Origin: Chryseobacterium indologenes
Lineage (GTDB): Bacteria > Bacteroidota > Bacteroidia > Flavobacteriales > Weeksellaceae
Length of the DNA stretch: 64,000 bases
Assembly (NCBI GenBank): GCA_016025055.1
Contig: CP065590.1
Location: 1,674,001 to 1,738,000, forward strand
Direction of reading: 5' to 3'
The notes beneath the pieces were generated by a model. That model worked only from the letters and a program-made list of their open reading frames with translations. It ran no database searches and was not told where the DNA came from. The translations under genes and the position numbers were made by a program. Position 1 is the first letter of the stretch. Each line of letters starts with the position of its first letter. Of this stretch, positions 28,822 through 37,184 are shown in pieces.

Positions 28822-28892
28822 CTTTCATTTTTACTTTTTATTAGATTTATTTCAAACTGCACTGTCTACTAATGACATATGCAGTTTTTTTA
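28822..28892 (+). ncRNA. Candidate small RNA
   Basis: A promoter match, about 30 bp of T-rich sequence and then an intrinsic terminator (AAACTGCA at 28854-28861 pairing with TGCAGTTT at 28880-28887, then a T run) define a transcript of about 70 bases with no open frame. It lies between two minus-strand genes, and its end touches the 3' end of the TrmH-like gene. The hairpin might simply be that gene's terminator, but the T run is on the + side. Confidence 0.4.
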
Positions 28893-29420
28893 TTTTAAGG
28901 CTTTTGCAAATTCCCACATTACAATTCCACCGCATACACTTACATTCAGGGAATGCTTGGTGCCAAGTTGCGGAATTTCCAGGAATACATCGATATTGGG
29001 TAAAACTTCATCACTGATTCCTTCTACTTCATTCCCTAAAACCAGGGCGTATTTTTTTGATGTATCAATTGTGAAATCTGTGATCAGTGTACTGTTGGTC
29101 GTCTGCTCGATGCCCACAATTTCATAATCTTTACTTTTCAGGTCCGCAATGGCTGTGTTGGTGTCTGCTTCATGATACCAGTCTACACTTTCCGTTGCTC
29201 CCAATGCTGCTTTATGAATTTCACGGTGTGGCGGCTGAGGAGTAATTCCGCAAAGGATTATTTTTTCGATCAAAAAGGCATCTGCTGTTCTGAAAGTGGC
29301 TCCTACGTTGTGCATACTTCTAATGTTATCTAAAATGATAACCAATGGAATCTTATCAATCTTCTTGAACGTTTCTACATCGATTCTGTTCAGTTCTTCC
29401 AGTTTTAATTTGTGTACCAA
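28890..29420 (-). CDS. SpoU/TrmH family RNA 2'-O-methyltransferase
   Basis: A 176-residue SPOUT methyltransferase with the SAM-binding knot at the C terminus. Motif 1 is LDNIRSMHNVGATFRTADAF; motif 2 is ALVLGNEVEGIS; motif 3 is EIPQLGTKHSLNVSVCGGIVMWEF. No extra N-terminal RNA-binding domain, so it resembles TrmH/TrmL-like short enzymes that methylate tRNA. The exact position is uncertain. It starts 5 bp after the MORN-protein stop, implying one operon. Confidence 0.9.
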   Translation of the reverse strand: MVHKLKLEELNRIDVETFKKIDKIPLVIILDNIRSMHNVGATFRTADAFLIEKIILCGITPQPPHREIHKAALGATESVDWYHEADTNTAIADLKSKDYEIVGIEQTTNSTLITDFTIDTSKKYALVLGNEVEGISDEVLPNIDVFLEIPQLGTKHSLNVSVCGGIVMWEFAKALK

Positions 29421-29425
29421 TTGTT

Positions 29426-30046
29426 TTATTTTGTTGAGATTAATTTTCCGTCTTTGTAGACTTCTGTTTTTTCAATGCTTCCGTCTTCACGATAAAAAAT
29501 TCTTTTACCGTTGCGTTTGTCATTGACTAACTCTGTTTCACGTTCCAGTTTTCCGGATGGATAATACGATTTCCATTTTCCTTCAGCCAGCCCGTTGCTG
29601 TAAATACCCTGTTGTTTTATGGTTTTGCCATCTTCATGATAAGCAGTGCTTTCACCGTCAAGTTTCCCGAATTTATAATTGGAAACTTCATTTATTTTCC
29701 CGTTGGGGGAGTAAAATGTGGCGGTAGAGCTATCATCATAGATGTTTTTTTCACCGTTTCTGTAGTATTCTTTGGAGAGAAGAACGCCTGCCTGATCGTA
29801 ATACTCCCAGTTTTTATATTTATATCCTTTTTTATTTTCCCCTTTAGCTTTTACTTTCCCATTGTCATGGTAATAAACGGCGTCACCATCTATTTTTCCT
29901 TTTTTCCATTCAACGATATTTTTTACCTGCCCGTTGTCAAAAAACTCTTTGCAGGATCCTTCCTGCAGCCCGTCCTTGAATCCGCATGGTTTTTGTGCAT
30001 ATATCATTGCCGATGCGGAGAAAAATAATAGAAAAACGTATTTCAT
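29426..30046 (-). CDS. MORN-repeat variant exported protein (YwqK-like)
   Basis: A 206-residue protein with a signal peptide (MKYVFLLFFSASAMIYAQ) and about seven MORN-variant repeats of the type G-x-W-x-x-Y/F-x-x-x-G-x-x (EWKKGKIDGDAVYYHDNGKVK, KNWEYYDQAG, GKWKSYYPSGK, GKRIFYREDGS). Such proteins are often labelled 'YwqK-family antitoxin' by homology; no toxin gene is present here. Function is unknown; a surface or periplasmic location is likely. Lies 5 bp upstream of the methyltransferase gene. Confidence 0.85.
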   Translation of the reverse strand: MKYVFLLFFSASAMIYAQKPCGFKDGLQEGSCKEFFDNGQVKNIVEWKKGKIDGDAVYYHDNGKVKAKGENKKGYKYKNWEYYDQAGVLLSKEYYRNGEKNIYDDSSTATFYSPNGKINEVSNYKFGKLDGESTAYHEDGKTIKQQGIYSNGLAEGKWKSYYPSGKLERETELVNDKRNGKRIFYREDGSIEKTEVYKDGKLISTK

Positions 30047-30101
30047 AGCTATTTTTATTTCAAAAATACTAAAATACTTATATTTGGCTCAAAAATATAC
30101 T

Positions 30102-30701
30102 ATGAAAAAATTCATTATCTTATTCATATTGACCTTGAGTTTCACCAGCTCATATGCTCAGAACACTTATTACCCACAAGTGTTTTTTGATAAAAAATTA
30201 GCCCGCGACATGCTGGGATTCGGAAATTCTTCTATTGAGGGAGTGGCCTCTACAAAGCAAAAAACAGCATTGGGCATCAAGCCTTTATTGGGAGAGAAAC
30301 ATTATGCAAGACAGGGAACTGTGGTAATGCTCTTCCCGGTAACTCCTTATTTCCAGGAGTTTTATGACATGAGAAGAAAGTACGAGAACAAAAAGACAAC
30401 AGTATATATGTCTGAAGAAGCTTTTAAATACAGGGTAGAAGCATTAACGGATGACCGGGGCAGATTTAAGTTTGAAAAACTGAAACCGGGAAAATATTAT
30501 CTGGAAACGATCATCAACTTTACAGCAACTGCCAGCTATCAGAAACAAACAGGAACAACGGATACTTATAATGGGATGGGAGGTTATCTATACTCTACCC
30601 CTATTTACAATACATTTTTCTACGGATACTCTGCTGCCAACAGGGAAAGTAAATTTGTAGAAATAAAACAGGATGGCGAATTAAAAGAAATCAAGCTTTA
30701 A
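30102..30701 (+). CDS. Exported protein with carboxypeptidase-regulatory-like fold
   Basis: A 199-residue secreted protein. The signal peptide ends at SSYAQ (about residue 19). Residues 105-140 (YRVEALTDDRGRFKFEKLKPGKYYLETI) are typical of carboxypeptidase regulatory-like/transthyretin-type beta domains, common in Bacteroidota envelope proteins. The ATG at 30102 is preferred because it begins a good signal peptide; upstream in-frame codons overlap the divergent gene. Function unknown. Confidence 0.75.
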   Translation: MKKFIILFILTLSFTSSYAQNTYYPQVFFDKKLARDMLGFGNSSIEGVASTKQKTALGIKPLLGEKHYARQGTVVMLFPVTPYFQEFYDMRRKYENKKTTVYMSEEAFKYRVEALTDDRGRFKFEKLKPGKYYLETIINFTATASYQKQTGTTDTYNGMGGYLYSTPIYNTFFYGYSAANRESKFVEIKQDGELKEIKL

Positions 30702-30715
30702 AAGCTTGATTTCTT
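30685..30715. terminator. Perfect palindromic bidirectional terminator
   Basis: AAGAAATCAAGCTTT, one base, then its exact complement. It covers the last codons of the + strand gene and ends at the stop of bestrophin, so it serves both convergent genes. Confidence 0.85.
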
Positions 30716-31592
30716 ATTTTTTGTTCATAATCTGATGTACATTTTTTTCGATATTCTGGGCCAATGTTTCCATCGGAATGTCATTCTCGTCATTATTAAA
30801 TGGATCTTCTATCTCTTCAGCAATCAGTTCAAGGCTCATTAATACATAATATACAAAGACGGTCAGCGGTATCATAAACAATCCGATCGTAATCACGTAG
30901 GCAATGGGAAGCGCAAACACATAGAGAATAATAAATTTCTTTATAAATGAAGAATAAGAATACGGAATAGGTGTGTTTTTTATTCTCTCACAGCCGCCGC
31001 AAACATCAAGGAATCCTGAAAGCTGAGTATCTAGATACAGCATTTCCACTTCAGAAATTTTACCTTCTTTCTTTAATTGGTTCAGCTTGTGAGATAAAAG
31101 AATAATGATTTCACTTGGACCATGGTTTTGCAGTGTTTTTTCAATCTCAGAATAATCTTCATCCAAAGCCAGCCTTGTTGATTCTTTTGACAGATGCTTT
31201 GCTAAAAAGTGAGGAAAAAACTTTAAATATCTTGAAATCTGCTCTGCATCCTGACGGTTATCTCCCAAAATAGTGTTGATTTTAATCGCAAAATTTCTTG
31301 TATCATTCACCAGTTTGCCCCATAGCTTTCTTCCTTCCCACCATCTGTCGTAAGCAGTATTGGTCCTGAAAACCAATAATAATGACAATACAAAGCCTAA
31401 TAAAGAATGTATCATCCCTACATTACTTACCCCGGATTTGGTGGTAAGATGCAGATATTCTACTTCCAGATACTGAATGCCCCACGAGTAAAGGCCTACC
31501 AAAATCATACTGGGAAATAAGATTTTTAAAGTATCACTTTTGTGTAGGCTGAAAAGGATTTTAATGAAATGTTTGGTATTGTAGACTCTCAT
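30714..31592 (-). CDS. Bestrophin-family membrane protein
   Basis: A 292-residue inner-membrane protein of the bestrophin/UPF0187 (YneE) family, anion or ion channels. Recognised by the N-terminal WGIQYLEVEYLH, the segment HSLLGFVLSLLLVFRTNTAYDRWWEGRKLWGKLVNDTRNF (highly conserved), the PIPYSYSSF turn, and the C-terminal LELIAEEIEDPFNNDENDIP. Four membrane helices are visible. It may regulate ion flow; the physiological role in bacteria is poorly known. Confidence 0.92.
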   Translation of the reverse strand: MRVYNTKHFIKILFSLHKSDTLKILFPSMILVGLYSWGIQYLEVEYLHLTTKSGVSNVGMIHSLLGFVLSLLLVFRTNTAYDRWWEGRKLWGKLVNDTRNFAIKINTILGDNRQDAEQISRYLKFFPHFLAKHLSKESTRLALDEDYSEIEKTLQNHGPSEIIILLSHKLNQLKKEGKISEVEMLYLDTQLSGFLDVCGGCERIKNTPIPYSYSSFIKKFIILYVFALPIAYVITIGLFMIPLTVFVYYVLMSLELIAEEIEDPFNNDENDIPMETLAQNIEKNVHQIMNKK

Positions 31593-31698
31593 AAATTCAC
31601 TTGGTTTTACAAATATAATTTTTTTCAGTTAGTGCCGGATTACGGTAACCCGTAAGATTTATAATGAAGAGCTCCTTTAATTTGCTGAAAAAAATAAA

Positions 31699-31863
31699 AT
31701 GGGTTATTATAGAAAAGGACATTTCAAAAAAAACGGAACCTGGGTAAGCGGGCATTATGTAAGTACATTTGGCAGAAGGAAAATACAACCCAAAAATTCT
31801 CAGGGTTGTGCTGTGATTTTCATGGGAGGAATCATTTCAATACTTATATACCTGCTTAAATAA
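31699..31863 (+). CDS. Small hypothetical membrane protein
   Basis: A 54-residue frame not usually called because of size. MGYYRKGHFKKNGTWVSGHY is followed by a basic linker and a C-terminal membrane helix (CAVIFMGGIISILIYLL). The RKGH-x-WV-x-GH motif recurs in small flavobacterial proteins as I recall. It lies between the divergent bestrophin and the cupin-like gene and has its own ATG and stop. Function unknown. Confidence 0.55.
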   Translation: MGYYRKGHFKKNGTWVSGHYVSTFGRRKIQPKNSQGCAVIFMGGIISILIYLLK

Positions 31864-31953
31864 GCTTGCTGCTTTATACCTTTGTTTCATTATTTAAAAT
31901 TTTCTCAATTTTCAAAAAAGTCCTATTTTTATTTCGCATTAAATACGAAATAC

Positions 31954-32829
31954 ATGATCCTCGAAAACGTAGATGTTGTCAACGACATCAGTAAAGAAGA
32001 TTTTCAGAAAAATTATTTTAAAAAGCAGAAACCTCTTTTAATTAAGAATTTTGCCAGTCGTTGGGAAGCTTTTGATAAATGGAATCTGGCTTATATTAAA
32101 GAAAAAGCCGGCGATCAGGAAGTCCCTTTATATGATAATAAACCTGCGGATTCGGCAAAGAGCTCGGATGCTCCGGTAACGCATATGAAAATGAAGGATT
32201 ATATCGACACTATTAAGTCTCATCCTTCAGACCTTCGTATTTTCTTCTATATTATTACCGACAGGCTCCCGGAATTGCTGAAGAATTTTACCTATCCGGA
32301 TTTAGGGATCAGGTTTTTTAAAAGGTTACCAACCTTATTTTTCGGCGGAAGCGAGGCACATGTTTTAATGCATTATGATGTTGACCTTGGTGACTTTATG
32401 CATATTCATTTTGAAGGGAAGAAGAGAATTTTATTATTTGATCAGAAACAGTCTGCATTCCTGTACAAAGTTCCATTATCGGTGCATACCGTTTATGAGG
32501 TAGATTATGAGAATCCTGATTATGAAAAATTTCCTGCATTACAATACGCAAAAGGATATGAGATTTTTATGGAACATGGTGATGCTCTCTTTATTCCCGG
32601 TGCATTCTGGCATTTCAACAGATACCTCGAACCCGGGTTTTCATTATCATTAAGAGCACTGCCCAATAAACCAAATGTTTTTGCCAATATGCTTTATCAT
32701 GTTTTTATTATGAGATATACAGATAAAATCATGCGTAAACTTTTTAAAGCTAAATGGGTGGATTACAAGCAGAAGTGGGCTTACAAAAAGAGTACAGAAG
32801 CATTGGATAGACATTTGGGAAAAGCGTAA
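31954..32829 (+). CDS. Cupin-like (JmjC) domain protein
   Basis: A 291-residue soluble protein of the cupin_8/JmjC family of Fe(II)/2-oxoglutarate-dependent hydroxylases. The iron ligands are seen as HYDVDLGDFMHIHFEGKKR (H-x-D) and the later HGDALFIPGAFWHFNRYLE (distal H), with KPLLIKNFASRWEAFDKW at the N terminus. The target (protein or RNA) is unknown. The ATG at 31954 is preferred over an upstream one since the family starts near ILENVDVV. A TACCTTTG -7-like box is at 31877-31884. Confidence 0.85.
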   Translation: MILENVDVVNDISKEDFQKNYFKKQKPLLIKNFASRWEAFDKWNLAYIKEKAGDQEVPLYDNKPADSAKSSDAPVTHMKMKDYIDTIKSHPSDLRIFFYIITDRLPELLKNFTYPDLGIRFFKRLPTLFFGGSEAHVLMHYDVDLGDFMHIHFEGKKRILLFDQKQSAFLYKVPLSVHTVYEVDYENPDYEKFPALQYAKGYEIFMEHGDALFIPGAFWHFNRYLEPGFSLSLRALPNKPNVFANMLYHVFIMRYTDKIMRKLFKAKWVDYKQKWAYKKSTEALDRHLGKA

Positions 32830-32830
32830 G

Positions 32831-32935
32831 GTGATGGAAGTAGGAAGGTGGAAGTTATCGGAGCCGATACAACAAAATTCCTGTCTTTTAATAACTTTTT
32901 ATAAATGATTTTCAACGACTTCCGGCCTTAAAAAG
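32831..32935. repeat. Degenerate GGAAG/CTTCC intergenic repeat, copy 2
   Basis: Immediately after the cupin gene: GATGGAAGTAGGAAGGTGGAAG on the left and ACGACTTCCGGCC on the right, an imperfect palindrome of the same kind as copies at 22120, 46749, 56294 and 61500. Confidence 0.55.
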
Positions 32936-32940
32936 GCATC

Positions 32941-33471
32941 TTACTCATTAATCAATCCAAAAAGTTTCGCATCCACAAACTTTCCTTTTTCAAAGAAATA
33001 ATCTTTCATAGTTCCTTCTTCATGGAAATTCAAAGAGGTTAACAGTTTCTCCGAGGAAATATTGGCAGGGTCAATGAATGCATCCACACGATGCAACTGC
33101 ATGCTTTCAAAACCAAAAGTCAGAATAGGAAGGATTGCTTCTTTCATCAAAGACTGTCTCCAAAACAATGGGTTAAGCTCGTAGCCTATTTCTGCCCTGA
33201 AATGTTCACGGAACCAGTTGTGATACCCACAGGTGCCGATCACTTTATTTTCAGACTTTAGTTCCAGCGCCCAGCGGAATCCTTTTCCTTTTTCAAATTC
33301 GCTGTTGAAATGCTCGATGATATGATGAGCATCCTTCAAAGATGTAAAAGCTTCAAGGTCATAATATTCCATCACACGCTCCTGTGAAAAATACTCAAAT
33401 ACATCTTCGGAATCATCAGGGGTCAGCTGTCGTAAAATAAGTCTTTCAGTCTCTAAAACAGGAAATTGCAT
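32941..33471 (-). CDS. GNAT family N-acetyltransferase (RimJ/RimL-like)
   Basis: A 176-residue acetyltransferase. The N terminus LETERLILRQLTPDDSEDVFEYF, IGTCGYHNWFREHFRAEIGYELNPLFWRQSLMKEAI (acetyl-CoA loop), and the C-terminal NISSEKLLTSLNFHEEGTMKDYFFEKGKFVDAKLFGL are the standard pattern of RimJ-type enzymes, which acetylate ribosomal protein N termini or small amines. Substrate unknown. Transcribed divergently from mutS. Confidence 0.9.
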   Translation of the reverse strand: MQFPVLETERLILRQLTPDDSEDVFEYFSQERVMEYYDLEAFTSLKDAHHIIEHFNSEFEKGKGFRWALELKSENKVIGTCGYHNWFREHFRAEIGYELNPLFWRQSLMKEAILPILTFGFESMQLHRVDAFIDPANISSEKLLTSLNFHEEGTMKDYFFEKGKFVDAKLFGLINE

Positions 33472-33595
33472 GGGGTTTATTTTTAAGGTGAAATTACAAT
33501 TAATTACTGACAGGAAAAAGCAGAATCAAAGTAAACTGTGAAACAATTCCACAACCCTGAATTTATTTTTCTAAATTTGGGGCTCATTTTTTACT

Positions 33596-36184
33596 ATGGC
33601 AAAATCGAAGAAGGAAACTCCGTTAATGACGCAGTATAATACCATCAAGGCAAAATACCCTGATGCACTTTTACTTTTCAGAGTAGGGGATTTTTACGAA
33701 ACTTTTGGGCAGGATGCCGTGAGGACATCTCAGATTCTGGGAATTGTTCTTACTAAGAGAAATAATGGGGAAGGGAGTGTAGAACTTGCCGGATTTCCAC
33801 ATCATTCCATTGATTCTTATCTTCCTAAGCTGGTAAGAGCAGGAATGCGAGTAGCCATCTGTGATCAGTTGGAAGATCCGAAAATGGTTAAAGGAATTGT
33901 CAAAAGAGGAGTAACGGAACTGGTAACGCCGGGAGTAACGTTCAACGATCAGGTTCTTACTTCAAAAAAGAACAACTTTTTGTTGTCTTTACATAAAGAA
34001 AAAGAACGCTATGGAATTGCTCTGGTCGATATTTCTACAGGAGAATTTCTGGTAAGTGAAGGAAACCTGGAAAAATTATTACATATTGTCAATACCTTTG
34101 ATCCCAGTGAAATTATCTTCCAGCGAAGTACTCAGCTTCCGGAGCAGATTAAAAATAAAAATGCCTTTAAACTTGAAGACTGGGCTTTTCAGTATAATTT
34201 TGCCTACGAAAAATTAACCAATCATTTTAAAACCAATTCTTTAAAAGGATTTGGCGTTGAAAATCAGCCACTCGCTATTACGGCAGCCGGAGCTATTTTT
34301 GCCTATCTGGTGGAAGATACTCACCATAATCTGCTTGCCCATATTACAAAATTGCAGATCATTCCCCAGGAAGATTATCTGATGATGGATAACTTTACAT
34401 TGAGGAATCTGGAAATTGTTTACCCAAGTAATCCGCAAGGAAAATCTTTATTGGATATTATTGATAAGACTTCTACTCCAATGGGAGGCAGATTGTTGAG
34501 AAGGAGAATCATTCTTCCTTTAAAATCAGTAGATGAAATTGCCAGGAGATTATCCCTGATCGACTTTTTAAATGAAAACGACAGCCTGAAATATGAAATC
34601 TGCCAGCTGCTGAAATCAATCTCTGACCTGGACAGGTTAATGGGAAAACTGGCCGCTGAAAAAATTTCTCCGAAAGAACTGGGATATCTCCGTCAAAGTT
34701 TAATTAATATTCATAAAATCAAGGCCTTGCTGCATCCTCACGCTGACGTACTGGCGTGGCTTGATCCTTTGTTTGACCTGGATGAGTTAATCAGATTTTT
34801 GCAGAACCATCTGAATGAAGAGCTTCCGGTGAGCCTGGCTAAAGGAAATATCGTGAAGGAAGGGGTTTCTGAAGAACTTGACAGGCTGAGAAATCTTCAG
34901 AGTAAAGGGCGTGGCTTCCTGGACGAAATGTGCCAGAGAGAGATAGAAAGAACAGGGATTTCCAGCCTTAAAATTGATTTTAATAACGTTTTCGGATATT
35001 ATATCGAAGTACGAAATACCCACAAAGATAAAGTTCCGAATGATTGGGTAAGAAAGCAGACACTTGTCAATGCTGAAAGATACATTACTGAAGAATTAAA
35101 AGAATATGAAAGCCAGATTCTTGGAGCGGAAGAGAAAATAAGCGTCCTGGAGAGTGCATTGTACAGAGATGTTTGTTCAAAAGCAATGGTTTACATAGAC
35201 CAGATCCAGGGTAACTCCAATATTATTGCCCAGTTGGATGTTGCCGGAGGATTGTCTGAACTTGCTGTTTCTGAGAGTTATACAAGGCCTGTTCTGAATG
35301 ACGGGTATGCGATCAATTTACAGGAAGCAAGACATCCGATAATTGAAAATGCACTTCCATTAGGAGAAAAATATATTCCTAATGACATCTTCCTCGATAA
35401 AGATTCACAACAGATCATTATGGTCACCGGGCCAAACATGGCCGGTAAGTCTGCTATTCTACGCCAGACAGCCATTGTATGTCTTTTGGCTCAGATTGGA
35501 AGCTTTGTACCTGCAAAACATGCAGAAATAGGTTTGCTGGATAAAATATTTACCAGAGTGGGGGCTACCGATAATATTTCTGCAGGAGAATCTACTTTTA
35601 TGGTAGAGATGAACGAAGCAGCCAATATCCTGAATAATATTTCGGAGCGAAGCCTGATTTTATTGGATGAAATCGGACGTGGAACTTCAACGTACGACGG
35701 TGTTTCCATTGCGTGGGCCATTGCGGAATATCTTCATCAGCATCCCACACAGGCAAAAACCTTATTTGCTACACACTATCACGAACTAAATGAAATGACA
35801 GTGAATTTTGAAAGAGTGAAAAACTTTCACGTGTCTATTCAGGAAAATAAAGGGAATATTATTTTCCTTCGAAAACTGGTTCCGGGTGGCAGTGAGCACA
35901 GCTTTGGGATCCATGTCGCCAAATTGGCAGGAATGCCGGCGAAGGTCGTAAACAGAGCTAATGAAATCCTAAAAACCCTTGAAGCGAGCAGAACGCAGGG
36001 AGGCGGGACTTCAGAAAATATTAAACGCGTAACGGAAGAAAATATGCAGCTTTCTTTCTTCCAGCTGGATGATCCTGTTTTAGAGAACATCCGGGAGGAG
36101 CTGACCAAAATCGATATTAATACGTTGACACCGATTGAAGCTTTAATGAAGCTGAATGCAATAAAAAAAATGATTGGAGGCTAG
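33596..36184 (+). CDS. mutS: DNA mismatch repair protein MutS
   Basis: An 862-residue mismatch-recognition ATPase. Domain I carries LLFRVGDFYETFGQDA (the F-x-E mismatch wedge); connector and core domains follow; the ATPase has Walker A TGPNMAGKSAILRQTA, signature ISAGESTFMVEMNE, Walker B LILLDEIGRGTSTYDG and the TLFATHYHEL segment; the end is the helix-turn-helix dimer region. Length agrees with MutS1. TAAATTTG at 33572-33579 is a candidate -7 element. Monocistronic; its terminator overlaps the last codons. Confidence 0.97.
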   Translation: MAKSKKETPLMTQYNTIKAKYPDALLLFRVGDFYETFGQDAVRTSQILGIVLTKRNNGEGSVELAGFPHHSIDSYLPKLVRAGMRVAICDQLEDPKMVKGIVKRGVTELVTPGVTFNDQVLTSKKNNFLLSLHKEKERYGIALVDISTGEFLVSEGNLEKLLHIVNTFDPSEIIFQRSTQLPEQIKNKNAFKLEDWAFQYNFAYEKLTNHFKTNSLKGFGVENQPLAITAAGAIFAYLVEDTHHNLLAHITKLQIIPQEDYLMMDNFTLRNLEIVYPSNPQGKSLLDIIDKTSTPMGGRLLRRRIILPLKSVDEIARRLSLIDFLNENDSLKYEICQLLKSISDLDRLMGKLAAEKISPKELGYLRQSLINIHKIKALLHPHADVLAWLDPLFDLDELIRFLQNHLNEELPVSLAKGNIVKEGVSEELDRLRNLQSKGRGFLDEMCQREIERTGISSLKIDFNNVFGYYIEVRNTHKDKVPNDWVRKQTLVNAERYITEELKEYESQILGAEEKISVLESALYRDVCSKAMVYIDQIQGNSNIIAQLDVAGGLSELAVSESYTRPVLNDGYAINLQEARHPIIENALPLGEKYIPNDIFLDKDSQQIIMVTGPNMAGKSAILRQTAIVCLLAQIGSFVPAKHAEIGLLDKIFTRVGATDNISAGESTFMVEMNEAANILNNISERSLILLDEIGRGTSTYDGVSIAWAIAEYLHQHPTQAKTLFATHYHELNEMTVNFERVKNFHVSIQENKGNIIFLRKLVPGGSEHSFGIHVAKLAGMPAKVVNRANEILKTLEASRTQGGGTSENIKRVTEENMQLSFFQLDDPVLENIREELTKIDINTLTPIEALMKLNAIKKMIGG

Positions 36185-36199
36185 TCCAATCATTTTTTT
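36163..36199. terminator. Intrinsic terminator overlapping the mutS stop
   Basis: AAAAAAAATGATTGGA pairs with TCCAATCATTTTTTT across the mutS stop codon. It lies between convergent mutS and the peptide cluster and can stop both. Confidence 0.85.
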
Positions 36200-36215
36200 C
36201 AGATTTAAATTTTGC

Positions 36216-36377
36216 TTAACAGCAGTATCCGTCCTTACCCACAGGGCCAATGATCATGAAATGGGATGGTACTCCTCTCAGCTTACAAAGGCCTTCCGCA
36301 CAGGTTCCAGCACCTCCGCCGATCTCTTTTAATTCTCTTTTTGAGAGCTTTCTTTTTTCGATAACTGATTTTTTCAT
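36216..36377 (-). CDS. Bacteriocin-like short peptide 1
   Basis: A 53-residue peptide. The leader MKKSVIEKRKLSKRELKEIGGG matches the other five: basic start, K-L-x-K-x-E-L-K-E-I, then a GG-type boundary. The core has C26 and C31 (CAEGLC) and ends in a CC pair after GKDGY. Last gene of the cluster in transcription order, 30 bp after peptide 2. Such Chryseobacterium peptides are often named bacteriocin-like by their leader; activity is not shown. Too short for default gene finders. Confidence 0.75.
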   Translation of the reverse strand: MKKSVIEKRKLSKRELKEIGGGAGTCAEGLCKLRGVPSHFMIIGPVGKDGYCC

Positions 36378-36407
36378 AGTAATTTTGATTTGGTATTAAA
36401 AAACTGA

Positions 36408-36569
36408 TTAACAGCAAAACTCATCCTGAACTCCGGGTACACCTGAACGTTCTCTACCTGTTCTTCGGTCTGTACAAGTAATCACGATAGGGCAGACAGG
36501 GCCTGCTCCTTTAATTTCTTTCAAGTCTTTTTTGTTCAGTTTTCTTTTCTGAATGCTTGTTGTTTTCAT
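36408..36569 (-). CDS. Bacteriocin-like short peptide 2
   Basis: A 53-residue member of the same family: leader MKTTSIQKRKLNKKDLKEIKGAG, then C26 and C32 (CPIVITC), and a terminal CC after VQDEF. The core is the most basic of the set (TDRRTGRERSG). The ATG at 36569 is chosen over an in-frame codon upstream because it aligns with the paralogues. Separated by 44 bp from peptide 3. Confidence 0.8.
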   Translation of the reverse strand: MKTTSIQKRKLNKKDLKEIKGAGPVCPIVITCTDRRTGRERSGVPGVQDEFCC

Positions 36570-36613
36570 AATGCATAGAGATTGAGATGATACATTAATT
36601 CCAGGAGCTATCC

Positions 36614-36775
36614 TTAGCAACAAGGTCCATCCTGAATCCCGTAAACACCATATACTTCCTCACCGGTATTGGGGTCAAAACAGCTCAATACCAACGGGCA
36701 AAAAGGTCTGGCGCCACTGATTTCCTTTAATTGTTTTTTGGTAAGTTTTTTTGTTTGAATGTTTGATTTTTTCAT
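36614..36775 (-). CDS. Bacteriocin-like short peptide 3
   Basis: A 53-residue member: MKKSNIQTKKLTKKQLKEISGA, C26 and C32 (CPLVLSC), FDPNTGEEVYGV and a CC end after GIQDGP. Cysteine spacing matches peptide 2, so these two are closest to each other; peptides 1, 4, 5 and 6 have one residue less between the first two cysteines. Confidence 0.78.
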   Translation of the reverse strand: MKKSNIQTKKLTKKQLKEISGARPFCPLVLSCFDPNTGEEVYGVYGIQDGPCC

Positions 36776-36812
36776 AGTATTTAAAGTTTAGAATATGTTG
36801 TATTATAATGTA

Positions 36813-36974
36813 TTAGCAGCAGAATCCATCTCTTCCGATAAGTCCCGGAACAAGTTCACCTGTCACAGGATGTTCACAAAATCCTCTCAGACATAACGGA
36901 GGGCGTGCGCTACCGTTAATTTCTTTTAATTCAGTTTTACTAAGGGTTCTTTTTTGAATGTTTGATTTTTTCAT
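36813..36974 (-). CDS. Bacteriocin-like short peptide 4
   Basis: A 53-residue member: MKKSNIQKRTLSKTELKEINGS leader, core with C28 and C33 (CLRGFC), EHPVTGELVPGLIGRDGF and a CC end. Its core is nearly the same as that of peptide 5, which points to a recent tandem duplication. Confidence 0.8.
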   Translation of the reverse strand: MKKSNIQKRTLSKTELKEINGSARPPLCLRGFCEHPVTGELVPGLIGRDGFCC

Positions 36975-36999
36975 GATAATTTGTTTATAGGTTTTTTAA

Positions 37000-37158
37000 T
37001 TAACAGCAGAATCCGTCTCTTCCCACCAGACCGGGGATCAGCTCACCTGTTGAGGGATGCTGGCAGAAACCTTGCAGGCAGAACGGACGTGCACTTCCAT
37101 TGATTTTTCTTAAGTCACTTTTACTAAGTACTTTTTTTTGAATGTTTAATTTTTTCAT
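37000..37158 (-). CDS. Bacteriocin-like short peptide 5
   Basis: A 52-residue member: MKKLNIQKKVLSKSDLRKINGS leader, core with C27 and C32 (CLQGFC), QHPSTGELIPGLVGRDGF and CC. The ATG at 37158 aligns with the paralogues; an upstream in-frame codon would add 12 residues with no match. 26 bp after peptide 6. Confidence 0.8.
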   Translation of the reverse strand: MKKLNIQKKVLSKSDLRKINGSARPFCLQGFCQHPSTGELIPGLVGRDGFCC

Positions 37159-37184
37159 GATAGTTTTAATTTGTTTTTTTTGAA

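Noticed and set aside
29426..30046. Toxin-antitoxin system from the YwqK-type naming
   Set aside because: Only MORN-variant repeats and a signal peptide are present; there is no partner toxin gene nearby.
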